Positions 29,404 through 36,780 of a stretch of 64,000 bases of DNA are shown here, one piece after another. Each line of letters opens with the position of its first letter. Position 1 is the first letter of the stretch. This DNA comes from a bacterium (lineage in GTDB: Bacteria; Bacteroidota; Bacteroidia; B-17B0; Aurantibacillaceae): NCBI GenBank assembly GCA_029945625.1, contig JAQSCW010000052.1, forward strand, positions 1-64,000, written 5' to 3'. The position numbers and the translations under genes were made by a program. The notes below the pieces were generated by a model. The model ran no database searches. It saw only the letters and a list, made by a program, of their open reading frames with translations, and was not told the DNA's origin.

Positions 29404-29829
29404 ATGATCTTTAGTAATATCAGTAAATTAGCCATCAAGGCTGTTGCTTATTTAGCAAGTCAGCATGCCTCTGATGTAAAGGCTTCTCTTCTCGATATTT
29501 CAACAGCAATTGATGCGAATACGCATACACTGGGCAAGGTGTTACAAACTCTCGTGAAAGCCGGTATTATCAGAAGCACAAAAGGCCCATTAGGCGGATT
29601 TAGTCTGAGTTCAGACCAAATGAATTTATCCATAATTAAGATTGTTGAAGCGGTGGAGGAGAATTTTTCCATTTCAAGTTGTGTTTTAGGATTTAAGAAA
29701 TGTTCACACAAGAATCCTTGTTCTGTGCATCACGATTATCTTGCCGCTAAGAAAGTAATAGATGCCATGCTCTTTACAAAAACAATCGGTTCGCTGAAAG
29801 AGCCGGTGAAGTCTATACATCTAAACTAA
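29404..29829 (+). CDS. Rrf2 family regulator, NsrR-like
   Basis: This is a 141-residue winged-helix regulator. The N-terminus (MIFSNISKLAIKAVAYLA) and the wing region (STKGPLGGFSLS) are typical of Rrf2 proteins. Three cysteines in CVLGFKKCSHKNPC are placed as in Fe-S members such as NsrR and IscR. Being next to a Crp/Fnr gene, ric and the nos operon, a nitric oxide sensor is more likely than an Fe-S biogenesis regulator. The Crp/Fnr gene follows after 13 bp, so the two are co-transcribed. Confidence 0.82.
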   Translation: MIFSNISKLAIKAVAYLASQHASDVKASLLDISTAIDANTHTLGKVLQTLVKAGIIRSTKGPLGGFSLSSDQMNLSIIKIVEAVEENFSISSCVLGFKKCSHKNPCSVHHDYLAAKKVIDAMLFTKTIGSLKEPVKSIHLN

Positions 29830-29842
29830 AACCTGCTACACG

Positions 29843-30436
29843 ATGTTCATCGATTCCGACATATTGATCACCTGGGGAGGAATAGCAAAAAAGTATAAGA
29901 AGGGAGAATTTATTTTTCACGAGGGAGAACATGCCCGTTTTTTCCATCAGATCATTTCCGGAACAATAAAAATGTTCAATACCAATTACGACGGCAAGGA
30001 ATTTACCCAGGCAGAATTTGGCACGGGAGAAAGTTTCGGGGAACCGCCATTGTTTATTGACGAAACCTATCCTTCAACGGCTGTGGCAACACATGATTCA
30101 GTAATCATTAAGGTGAGCAAAGAAAAATTATTTGAAATCCTTGACGAGTACCCCGCGATTGAGAGAAAAATAATAACTGTGCTTGCTCGACGTATTTACA
30201 ACAAATCCATCACGGCCAGCGAGGTTATTAATAACAGTCCTGAAACCCGCATACTGGCCTTCCTCAATGCATACAAAAAGAAAATAGAATGTGTTGACAA
30301 ACAGCTTGAGATTCCTTATACGCGACAAGAGATTGCGAATTACACGGGCTTGCGTGTGGAAACGGTAATTCGGACCTTGATTAAAATGCAGACCAAGAAC
30401 CTGGTAAAAATCGTGAACCGGAAATTGGTATACTGA
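29843..30436 (+). CDS. Crp/Fnr family regulator of the nitrogen-oxide region
   Basis: This is a 197-residue regulator with an N-terminal cNMP-type beta-roll (KGEFIFHEGEHARFFHQIISG, GESFGEPPLF) and a C-terminal winged helix (TRQEIANYTGLRVETVIRTL). The recognition helix keeps the Glu and Arg (VETVIR) that contact the TGA core in Crp and Fnr. Only one Cys is present, so it is not an oxygen-sensing Fe-S Fnr; a haem or ligand-bound DNR/HcpR-like sensor is possible. The ATGAY-N4-GTCAT palindromes nearby are its likely targets. Confidence 0.85.
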   Translation: MFIDSDILITWGGIAKKYKKGEFIFHEGEHARFFHQIISGTIKMFNTNYDGKEFTQAEFGTGESFGEPPLFIDETYPSTAVATHDSVIIKVSKEKLFEILDEYPAIERKIITVLARRIYNKSITASEVINNSPETRILAFLNAYKKKIECVDKQLEIPYTRQEIANYTGLRVETVIRTLIKMQTKNLVKIVNRKLVY

Positions 30437-30501
30437 GAGTCAACGCCGATATCAGCGGTGCACTTTTGGCAGTTCAGAGGATTTAAGATTGGCTTTCCGG
30501 A

Positions 30502-30521
30502 AAAATGACCTTTGTCATAAA
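30502..30521 (+). promoter_or_regulatory. Upstream Crp/Fnr-type palindrome before fasciclin gene
   Basis: ATGAC-CTTT-GTCAT lies at 30505-30518 within AAA...AAA flanks, 69 bp upstream (centre to centre) of the second site. It may be an accessory site for the same regulator, or may read back on the end of the Crp/Fnr gene. Confidence 0.5.
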
Positions 30522-30570
30522 TCACTCCACAGATGTGGTGCACCGCGCATCTCTATGACAATTAATCGCT

Positions 30571-30618
30571 TTTATGATTACAGTCATAAACAAGTAAAAT
30601 TCAAGCAGATTACTTTTG
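30571..30618 (+). promoter_or_regulatory. Fasciclin gene promoter with Crp/Fnr-type palindrome
   Basis: The palindrome has perfect 7-base arms, TTTATGA and TCATAAA (30571-30577 and 30584-30590 counting outward from the core ATGAT-TACA-GTCAT). TACTTTTG (30611-30618) is a -7 box, and its centre is 34 bp from the palindrome centre, giving an activator position of about -41.5. Confidence 0.65.
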
Positions 30619-30634
30619 CTCAAAAATCAATCCT

Positions 30635-31207
30635 ATGAAAACATTTATTACGTGTGTAGTATTAGCCGGAAGTGTGGGCTTATTCTCTTGCAGTTCCCAA
30701 ACAGAAAACAAATCAGAAAATACTGCCGATAATGGCGCAGAGGCCACAAGCCCTGCACAAGCTGTTGTGGGGCAATCGGGAGTGATAGATGAATCTTCCA
30801 GCCCTAATATTGTTCAGGTGGCTGTTGGAAGTAAAGATCACACCACTCTGGTAGCAGCAGTGAAGGCCGCAAGTTTGGTGGATGCATTGAGCAATGCCGG
30901 TCCCTTTACTGTTTTTGCGCCTACAAATGCTGCGTTCGATAAACTTCCTGCAGGCACCGTTGAAGGTTTGTTAAAACCTGAGAAGCTGGAGGCCCTAAAA
31001 GGGATTCTTGAATATCATACCTATGTTGGTGTATTAAAGACTGACTATATGCAGGACGGACAGGAATTTGAGATGGTAAGTGGTGGAAAAGTGAAAATCA
31101 CCAAAAAGGACAATAAGGTATTTGTAAATGGTTCTGAAATAATAGCGTCCATTCCAACTTCAAATGGAATAATACACGTAATAGGAGACGTGTTGTTGCC
31201 AAAATAG
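30635..31207 (+). CDS. Fasciclin (FAS1) domain lipoprotein
   Basis: This is a 190-residue lipoprotein: signal peptide with lipobox GLFSC, a low-complexity linker of about 35 residues, then one FAS1 domain with both conserved boxes (GPFTVFAPTNAAFDKLP; then VFVNGSEIIASIPTSNGIIHVIGDVLLP). FAS1 domains mediate adhesion or bind small ligands; the role is unknown. Regulation by the Crp/Fnr-type site upstream puts it in the nitrogen-oxide regulon, a pairing not explained by any known function. Confidence 0.85.
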   Translation: MKTFITCVVLAGSVGLFSCSSQTENKSENTADNGAEATSPAQAVVGQSGVIDESSSPNIVQVAVGSKDHTTLVAAVKAASLVDALSNAGPFTVFAPTNAAFDKLPAGTVEGLLKPEKLEALKGILEYHTYVGVLKTDYMQDGQEFEMVSGGKVKITKKDNKVFVNGSEIIASIPTSNGIIHVIGDVLLPK

Positions 31208-31520
31208 AATTGATCAAAAACAACAATTCTTAATTGTTTTTTGTTCCGCAACAAACAAAATTACTTTAAGAATCTGTGCCCCGTTCTACTAATACTTTTT
31301 TCAATATTTTGGGCTTTTGATCATCTAAAAGGCTGCTCTAGGGCAGCCTTTTTTATTTTTTTTACAGGGCATCAAGTGAGAATTATTCAAATAAAACCCC
31401 GGGCCATTTAACAAACAATGTGAATTGTTAATTCTTAAGGAAAATGACGCTACCTCGGATGATGCACTAACACTGAGGTTTGAAACAAACGACTTTCAAG
31501 ATCTAAAACCTTTTTTGTTC
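31208..31520. other. Gap between fasciclin gene and ric
   Basis: It contains the terminator at 31329-31350 and otherwise AT-rich DNA without a gene. The ric promoter begins at 31521. Confidence 0.5.
31329..31350 (+). terminator. Intrinsic terminator after fasciclin gene
   Basis: AAGGCTGC (31329-31336) pairs perfectly with GCAGCCTT (31343-31350) around a 6-base loop, followed by a run of T with one A. It lies 122 bp after the fasciclin stop, before the ric promoter. Confidence 0.85.
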
Positions 31521-31566
31521 TTATGATTCGAGTCATCAAATCACCGTTTAATCACTGTTAATTTTG
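31521..31566 (+). promoter_or_regulatory. ric promoter with Crp/Fnr-type palindrome
   Basis: ATGAT-TCGA-GTCAT (31523-31536) is centred 33 bp upstream of the centre of TAATTTTG (31559-31566), a perfect -7 box. The start codon is 31 bases downstream. This is the same class II geometry as at the nos, fasciclin and nuo promoters. Confidence 0.65.
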
Positions 31567-31596
31567 AGGTAACTAAAAATATAAAAACCAACAATC

Positions 31597-32553
31597 ATGA
31601 TAACAGAGGATAAAATTGATGTAACCGTTCTTGAACCAAGAATGAAACACCCTACTATTTTTAAAAAATTTGACGAATTACCGGCGGGAGAGTCTTTGGT
31701 AATTGTAAACGACCACGATCCTAAACCACTTTATTACCAGATGGTCGCTGAACGCGGCGAGGTATTTTCGTGGGATTATCTTGAGTCGGGTCCCGAGCAA
31801 TGGCAGGTGAGAATCGGAAAGAATCTATCAAGTACTGCGCCTACCAGTGTGGGTGAGGTTGTTGCTGCTGATTACAGAGCCGCGGAAGTGTTTCGAAAAT
31901 TCAAAATTGATTTTTGTTGTGGCGGAAAAAAATCTTTGGAAGAGGTGTGCAAGGACAAAGGTATTGATGTAGCGGAAGTGAAGCAGGAACTCCTGAATTT
32001 GGGATCATCAAAAGTGAGTCCATCCGCTAATTTTAATGAGTGGAGTGCGACATTTCTAGCGGACTACATTGTGAATGTTCACCATAAATATGTGAGTACA
32101 GCCATTCCAATGCTGCTTGAATACACCAAAAAGGTGGCAAAGGTTCACGGCGCGGAGCATGAAGAAGTGATTGAAATAGCCCACTTATTCAAGGAGGCAG
32201 CTGATGAATTGATTTCTCATATGGGAAAAGAAGAAAATATCTTGTTCCCTTATATTCGGCAGCTGGATGAGAAGGCAGGACATGAAGAGCCAAAGGGAAC
32301 ATGCTCTTTCGGTTCGGTTCAAAATCCTATTCGCATGATGGAGCATGAGCACGAAGTGGTAGGAAATTTATTTAAAACCATCAGAGAATTATCGAACGAC
32401 TATACACCGCCGGCAGAAGCATGCGCCACCTATAAGGTTTCCTATTTAAAGTTGAAGGAATTTGAAGAAGATTTGCATCAGCATATTCATCTTGAGAATA
32501 ATATTCTTTTTCCAAAAGGCATAGAGTTGGAAAGCCACCAAGTAGGCAAATAA
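31597..32553 (+). CDS. ric: Iron-sulfur cluster repair di-iron protein with DUF2249 domain
   Basis: This is a 318-residue fusion. Residues 1-80 form a DUF2249 domain (PTIFKKFDELPAGESLVIVNDHDPKPLYYQ). The ScdA_N segment follows, with FKIDFCCGGKKSLEEVC, and then a hemerythrin-like domain whose His/Glu ligands are visible in NVHHKYV, HMGKEENILFPYI, MMEHEHEVVG and HQHIHLENNILFPK. Ric/YtfE/ScdA proteins repair Fe-S clusters damaged by NO or oxidants. The gene has its own promoter with a Crp/Fnr-type site. The DUF2249 fusion is common in Bacteroidota. Confidence 0.92.
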   Translation: MITEDKIDVTVLEPRMKHPTIFKKFDELPAGESLVIVNDHDPKPLYYQMVAERGEVFSWDYLESGPEQWQVRIGKNLSSTAPTSVGEVVAADYRAAEVFRKFKIDFCCGGKKSLEEVCKDKGIDVAEVKQELLNLGSSKVSPSANFNEWSATFLADYIVNVHHKYVSTAIPMLLEYTKKVAKVHGAEHEEVIEIAHLFKEAADELISHMGKEENILFPYIRQLDEKAGHEEPKGTCSFGSVQNPIRMMEHEHEVVGNLFKTIRELSNDYTPPAEACATYKVSYLKLKEFEEDLHQHIHLENNILFPKGIELESHQVGK

Positions 32554-32570
32554 CTTGGGGAATATTGGTT

Positions 32571-32602
32571 AGGGCAGGCTTTTCGAAAGGGAAGACCTGC
32601 CT
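32571..32602. terminator. Bidirectional hairpin between ric and truncated haemoglobin
   Basis: AGGGCAGG pairs with CCTGCCTT, and TTTTC with GGAAG inside the stem. The right side runs into ATTTTTTTT. It separates the convergent ric and nos-operon transcripts. Confidence 0.75.
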
Positions 32603-32979
32603 TATTTTTTTTGGAACAACTTTACTTGCATAATGGTGGAAATATTTTGAGCCCGTTGCTTTAGTGTTTCAGCATTTTCACCCGCAAAAAGTTCATCCAC
32701 ACTTGATGTAAAGATCAAATTCCATTGCGTGAAGTCGGTGACAGTAAATGGGGCTTTGGAATGAATGGCAATATGCTGCTGCATCGGATTACCGGTATAA
32801 TTGCCGGAATAGAAAAGTACGTTCGACCAAAAGTCATACATGGTGGGGATGTGCTTTTCCCAATCTACCTGCATCACTTCCGTGAAAAATCTTCCAATAA
32901 CCTGGTCAACTTTTACTTTCGTGTAAAAAAGGTCAACAAGTTGTTCGATGTCCTTTTGTGTGGTTAAATCCTTTTTCAT
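32602..32979 (-). CDS. Group III truncated haemoglobin
   Basis: This is a 125-residue globin from the start MKKDLTTQ. Family signatures are FFTEVMQVDWEKHIPTMYDFW and YTGNPMQQHIAIH, matching group III (P-type) truncated haemoglobins. Such globins bind O2 or NO in the cytoplasm. The frame is open upstream to 33063 but overlaps nosY there; the chosen start is 4 bp after the nosY stop. It is the last gene of the nos operon. Confidence 0.88.
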   Translation of the reverse strand: MKKDLTTQKDIEQLVDLFYTKVKVDQVIGRFFTEVMQVDWEKHIPTMYDFWSNVLFYSGNYTGNPMQQHIAIHSKAPFTVTDFTQWNLIFTSSVDELFAGENAETLKQRAQNISTIMQVKLFQKK

Positions 32980-32983
32980 CTTA

Positions 32984-33751
32984 CTACAGGTCTTTTCTTT
33001 TGAATTTAATGAGTGAGGTCCAGAAGGGGACGATGATCCAGAGAAGTAATATGGCAAACACAACTACTTCACCTACCGTGGTACCGAAAAAATCCTTAAA
33101 AATAGCGCCGGTATAGCCCATCATGGCCGATACATCTAAATGTAATAAGATAAGGATTCTTGCTAAATCAATGGGATTAAGAGCGGTAATCCCTACCATC
33201 ATTTTTTCAATAGGGTATTCTGAAAACTGAAAGAGAAGGAAAAGGATGATGCCATCGAACAATAGGGCAAAGAACAACCACAGCAAAATGGAAATACCGA
33301 TCCCTTTTGCTTTATCGCGTGTTACGATCGAACTTAAGAAGGCGATGGCCACAAAAATGGTAGTAATGAACATGCCTACCAAAAGCATCATCATACTTAC
33401 ATCGGAAGGGGCAAAAACTAAAATTGGAATTCCTACACCAATTAAAAAGGAGAGCAAAAGGGAGGATGATAAGCCAAAAAACAAACTCCGCCAGATTCTG
33501 GCACGCTTTACCGGCTGACTCAACAAAAGTTCAATAAATTCGGAACTGTTATACAGGTAAATGGTGGAAAAGATGACCGATACCAAGGGAACAGTTAACA
33601 GGATTACGTTAAGCAATGTTAACAATCCTTTTGTAGCATTATCTTCCAAACTAAACACGCTCCACGACAGAATCGATAGAATCAAGGTATATACGAGAAC
33701 AATCTTGTTCTTTAAAATATCTAACACAATAAATTTCGTGATCCTATTCAT
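32984..33751 (-). CDS. nosY: NosY-type ABC transporter permease
   Basis: This is a 255-residue inner-membrane protein with six hydrophobic helices, beginning MNRITKFIVLDILKNKIV and containing EFIELLLSQPVKRARIWRS, a conserved cytoplasmic loop of NosY. It pairs with NosF to drive export or transfer of a sulfur species used for the CuZ centre of nitrous oxide reductase. It overlaps nosF by 8 bp. Confidence 0.88.
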   Translation of the reverse strand: MNRITKFIVLDILKNKIVLVYTLILSILSWSVFSLEDNATKGLLTLLNVILLTVPLVSVIFSTIYLYNSSEFIELLLSQPVKRARIWRSLFFGLSSSLLLSFLIGVGIPILVFAPSDVSMMMLLVGMFITTIFVAIAFLSSIVTRDKAKGIGISILLWLFFALLFDGIILFLLFQFSEYPIEKMMVGITALNPIDLARILILLHLDVSAMMGYTGAIFKDFFGTTVGEVVVFAILLLWIIVPFWTSLIKFKRKDL

Positions 33752-34457
33752 TGTTGTTTCTTTTCAAAATATGTGCAATGGCCTTCGAAATATTCTCTTC
33801 GCCTGTTGATTGTTTTAAGTCGCCGGTGGTTTTGTGGAAAAGGGTATTTCCGTCTTGCATAAATATAACATGGCTCACCAAATCATCTAGTTCGCTCAAG
33901 AGGTGCGACGTAATAAGAATCAGTTTTCCTTTTTGTTTTTCGGCAATTATTTTCTCTTTCAAAATTTCGGAAGCCAAAGGATCTAAGCCGGCAGTGGGTT
34001 CGTCAAGAATCAGGATGTCGGGGTTGAACAGGAAAGCAAGGGTAGCGCTTACTTTTTGGGTGGTGCCTCCCGATAAGGTCCTCATGCGTTTTTCCGACAT
34101 CTTATTCAGAGAAAAACGTTGGAGGAGTTCTTCATCTAATTCGTGTTCCGATTTTCTGATGTTTTTGATCATATCAATAATCTGCCCAATGCTCATATTA
34201 TCGGGATACCTGCCAATTTGAGGCATATAACCAATATGACGACGGTACTCATAATGATCAGAGATCATCTGTTCTTTTACTTTTATGGTGCCTTTTGTTG
34301 GGATCACCATTCCTAATATGGACTTTATAAGAGTAGTTTTGCCGCACCCGTTTGGTCCAATAAGTGCAATGCATTCCCCCTTATTAAAGGTGAGGTTAAT
34401 GTTGTTTAACACCTCTAGTTTTCCAAACTTCTTATGTAAGTTAGCGATCTCGATCAT
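33744..34457 (-). CDS. nosF: NosF ABC transporter ATP-binding protein
   Basis: This is a 237-residue ATPase with Walker A GPNGCGKTTLIKS, signature LSGGTTQKVSATLAF, Walker B ILILDEPTAGLDP and an H-loop LITSH. It energises NosY and acts with NosD in CuZ assembly. It overlaps nosD by 4 bp and nosY by 8 bp, so the three are translationally coupled. Confidence 0.92.
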   Translation of the reverse strand: MIEIANLHKKFGKLEVLNNINLTFNKGECIALIGPNGCGKTTLIKSILGMVIPTKGTIKVKEQMISDHYEYRRHIGYMPQIGRYPDNMSIGQIIDMIKNIRKSEHELDEELLQRFSLNKMSEKRMRTLSGGTTQKVSATLAFLFNPDILILDEPTAGLDPLASEILKEKIIAEKQKGKLILITSHLLSELDDLVSHVIFMQDGNTLFHKTTGDLKQSTGEENISKAIAHILKRNNNE

Positions 34458-35689
34458 AATTTCAGGGAGTGCATCAAGGGTGTATTGTCAATGAAGTTAT
34501 CGGGAGTTAAACTGGGAATGATTTTTTCTGACTTATCGAGGAGTGACACCATAAAACTTCTAAACAGCAACATGGCGGGAGGATTCAGTTCTACAATCAC
34601 CGAGAAGATGCTTAGAGGGTGATAAGGTACGTCACCCACATTATCCCTATTAAGGTCATAACCCTCGTATTTATCCCAATAATTACTGTTAAATGTGTTT
34701 AACACCAGGCTTCCGTTCGTGCTAATATCAAATGTATTGCCCACAAAATTATTCCTTACTATTTCATTATCCATACAACTGGCTTGAATTTTCATACCCC
34801 ATCCGTTGGCATCAAATTTATTGGATTCAACTTTTATTCTACTGGTTCCTTCCATAAAAATGCCGGTGGTATTTTTGCTGAAGTTATTTCCAATAATATA
34901 ACTGTCGGAAATCTCTTTAAGCATAAGACCGTAGGCAGCATCACCCCAATTCTCGCTAAAGGTATTATTGATCATCTTTACTTTGTGCGTAAACATCACA
35001 GCCACTCCGGCTCCATTTCCTTTAAATACGTTGGAGATATAGGAGTCGTTATTTGAGAACATAAAGTGTAATCCGTAACGAACATTGTTGAACGAAATAT
35101 TGCGCCAAATCACGGAATTAGTTACAAATTCAAAATAGATGCCATCGCGATGTCCCGAAACCACATTGCCGGTGATCTGTAAACTGTCGCTTTTCCAACA
35201 GTGAATGCCGTTACCGATTCGCTGCTCTTCGGTGCCGTGTGAGGATAGTTGGTTGTTTTTTACGATACACTTTTTACAAAATTGAAGGTAAATGCCAAAA
35301 AAATTATCTTCGAGGTAATTATTGCTAATTGATACGTGATGACTGTCGTATACCTTTATGCCACAAGGATCGTTGAGTGTGGCATAACCGGAGTGTCGGA
35401 TCCTGAAACCTCTCACAACGACATAACTGGCCTTTATGGAGAGGATCTCGAATTTATACTGGCCATCCAGAATGGGAAAGTCCTTTCCAATCAGAAAAAT
35501 ACTTTTGTCGACGATGATATTCCCCTCTTTGTAAATTCCACCGCTCACAATAACACTATCGTTGGCGACACTTTCTGAAATGGCAGTTTTAATTGAGGCG
35601 TAATGTTTGCCCGGGCCAACAAGTAGTTGTTTTCCTTCTATTTTGTTCAGAAAAGAGCACAGAACTAAAATATGCAGGAATTGTTTCAA
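34454..35689 (-). CDS. nosD: NosD periplasmic copper-centre assembly protein
   Basis: This is a 411-residue exported protein with a signal peptide (MKQFLHILVLCSFL) and a right-handed beta-helix of NosD/CASH type with many short repeats (VVRGFRIRHSG, VSISNNYLEDNFFGIYLQ, IIGNNFSKNTTGIFMEGTS). It cooperates with NosFY to mature the CuZ cluster of NosZ. It follows nosL after 3 bp. Confidence 0.9.
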   Translation of the reverse strand: MKQFLHILVLCSFLNKIEGKQLLVGPGKHYASIKTAISESVANDSVIVSGGIYKEGNIIVDKSIFLIGKDFPILDGQYKFEILSIKASYVVVRGFRIRHSGYATLNDPCGIKVYDSHHVSISNNYLEDNFFGIYLQFCKKCIVKNNQLSSHGTEEQRIGNGIHCWKSDSLQITGNVVSGHRDGIYFEFVTNSVIWRNISFNNVRYGLHFMFSNNDSYISNVFKGNGAGVAVMFTHKVKMINNTFSENWGDAAYGLMLKEISDSYIIGNNFSKNTTGIFMEGTSRIKVESNKFDANGWGMKIQASCMDNEIVRNNFVGNTFDISTNGSLVLNTFNSNYWDKYEGYDLNRDNVGDVPYHPLSIFSVIVELNPPAMLLFRSFMVSLLDKSEKIIPSLTPDNFIDNTPLMHSLKL

Positions 35690-35692
35690 GAT

Positions 35693-36709
35693 TTATTGTT
35701 TTAAGGCATCCATCAACACTGATTTCGCCATAAATCTTTGACCATAGAAGTTGGCACTGTCTTTATTAAGGAAAGCAGCGGTATTACCGCCCATTGGACT
35801 TCCCACTTGATCGCCCTCAACAAATGTAAGCTTATCGTAAGCAGTTAAGGCGTTAGGATAGAGATATTCGTTCACGTAGTAGGTTGCTTTTTGGGTCATG
35901 TCTTTGTTGTTATTTTTAAAACCAATTAAACAAGCCACATCATCAAATTTATAGGCACGTCCTTTGTTTGTCACCAATTCGCAGGCAAAGCGTGGATCAG
36001 AAATGGTCATCTTGCAGTTGTCGCAGGCATCTTTATTGATGCTGATGGGCTGCGGTGCGGGGTTGCTACACGCACAGAGAAAAAGAACAAATAAGAAGGA
36101 GATAGCGCCTGATGCCACCTTCTTTTTTCTGAGGCGGCTCAGTATTTTTGATTCAATGAGTACTGCGGTTAACATCAGAGCGCCGCTTGCAATGTACAAC
36201 CAACCTCCTATATCGGGAATGGAAAAAGCACCAAAATTGAGCAGTTGTTTAAAGCCAATGAGGGGAGGTTGATACGACATCCCCGGAACAATAATGGCGG
36301 CATGAGGGTCGAGGTCATGCCCATAGTTATATTCCCAACGCCAAAAATCGGCCATAGCGATGATTCCAAAAGCTAAAAAGGAAAAGAAAAGAAGATATAG
36401 AATTTTTTTTCTGCCAAGAACGGTTGTTAATAGGGCAAAGAGTGCCCAAAACAAAATGATGTATTTTAAAACATGAAACTCAATAAAATTCTCAGCGTGC
36501 AACGTCTTCATGCCGATGTAGTGATTTAATCCGTTGATAATGTCCACGTCTCCTGCCAGTTTATCGGCCCAGATCTTGAGGTTTAGTCCTTCCGGGTATT
36601 GCGGGGCATCCAGATCGATTTGCCAAATAGGAACATACAGCGAGGCAACGAGACAAACGGCAGAAAGGGCCAGAATGACGCGTGTTAGAATGGAAATTTT
36701 TGTGTTCAT
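35693..36709 (-). CDS. nosL: NosL fused to an N-terminal membrane domain
   Basis: This is a 338-residue protein. The first part (to about residue 200) has several transmembrane segments and a periplasmic-looking loop. The second part is a complete NosL domain with the copper-binding motif CDNCKMTISDPRFACEL. At the junction lies VLFLCACSN, which looks like the signal and lipobox of a former free-standing NosL lipoprotein. NosL is a Cu(I) chaperone for NosZ. The membrane half may correspond to a separate small membrane protein in other clade II clusters. An intrinsic terminator lies between nosZ and this gene. Confidence 0.82.
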   Translation of the reverse strand: MNTKISILTRVILALSAVCLVASLYVPIWQIDLDAPQYPEGLNLKIWADKLAGDVDIINGLNHYIGMKTLHAENFIEFHVLKYIILFWALFALLTTVLGRKKILYLLFFSFLAFGIIAMADFWRWEYNYGHDLDPHAAIIVPGMSYQPPLIGFKQLLNFGAFSIPDIGGWLYIASGALMLTAVLIESKILSRLRKKKVASGAISFLFVLFLCACSNPAPQPISINKDACDNCKMTISDPRFACELVTNKGRAYKFDDVACLIGFKNNNKDMTQKATYYVNEYLYPNALTAYDKLTFVEGDQVGSPMGGNTAAFLNKDSANFYGQRFMAKSVLMDALKQ

Positions 36710-36731
36710 GATTCGTATGCGTTAAATAAAA

Positions 36732-36767
36732 AAGGGAGCAGATGAAGAAAATACAACCTGCTCCCTT
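36732..36767 (-). terminator. Intrinsic terminator between nosZ and nosL
   Basis: Perfect 10-bp arms AAGGGAGCAG (36732-36741) and CTGCTCCCTT (36758-36767) form a hairpin with a 16-base loop. On the minus strand it is followed by TTTTATTT. It sits in the 71-bp gap after the nosZ stop, so part of the transcription would stop there and the accessory genes would be expressed below nosZ. Confidence 0.8.
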
Positions 36768-36780
36768 AAAAAAAATTAAA

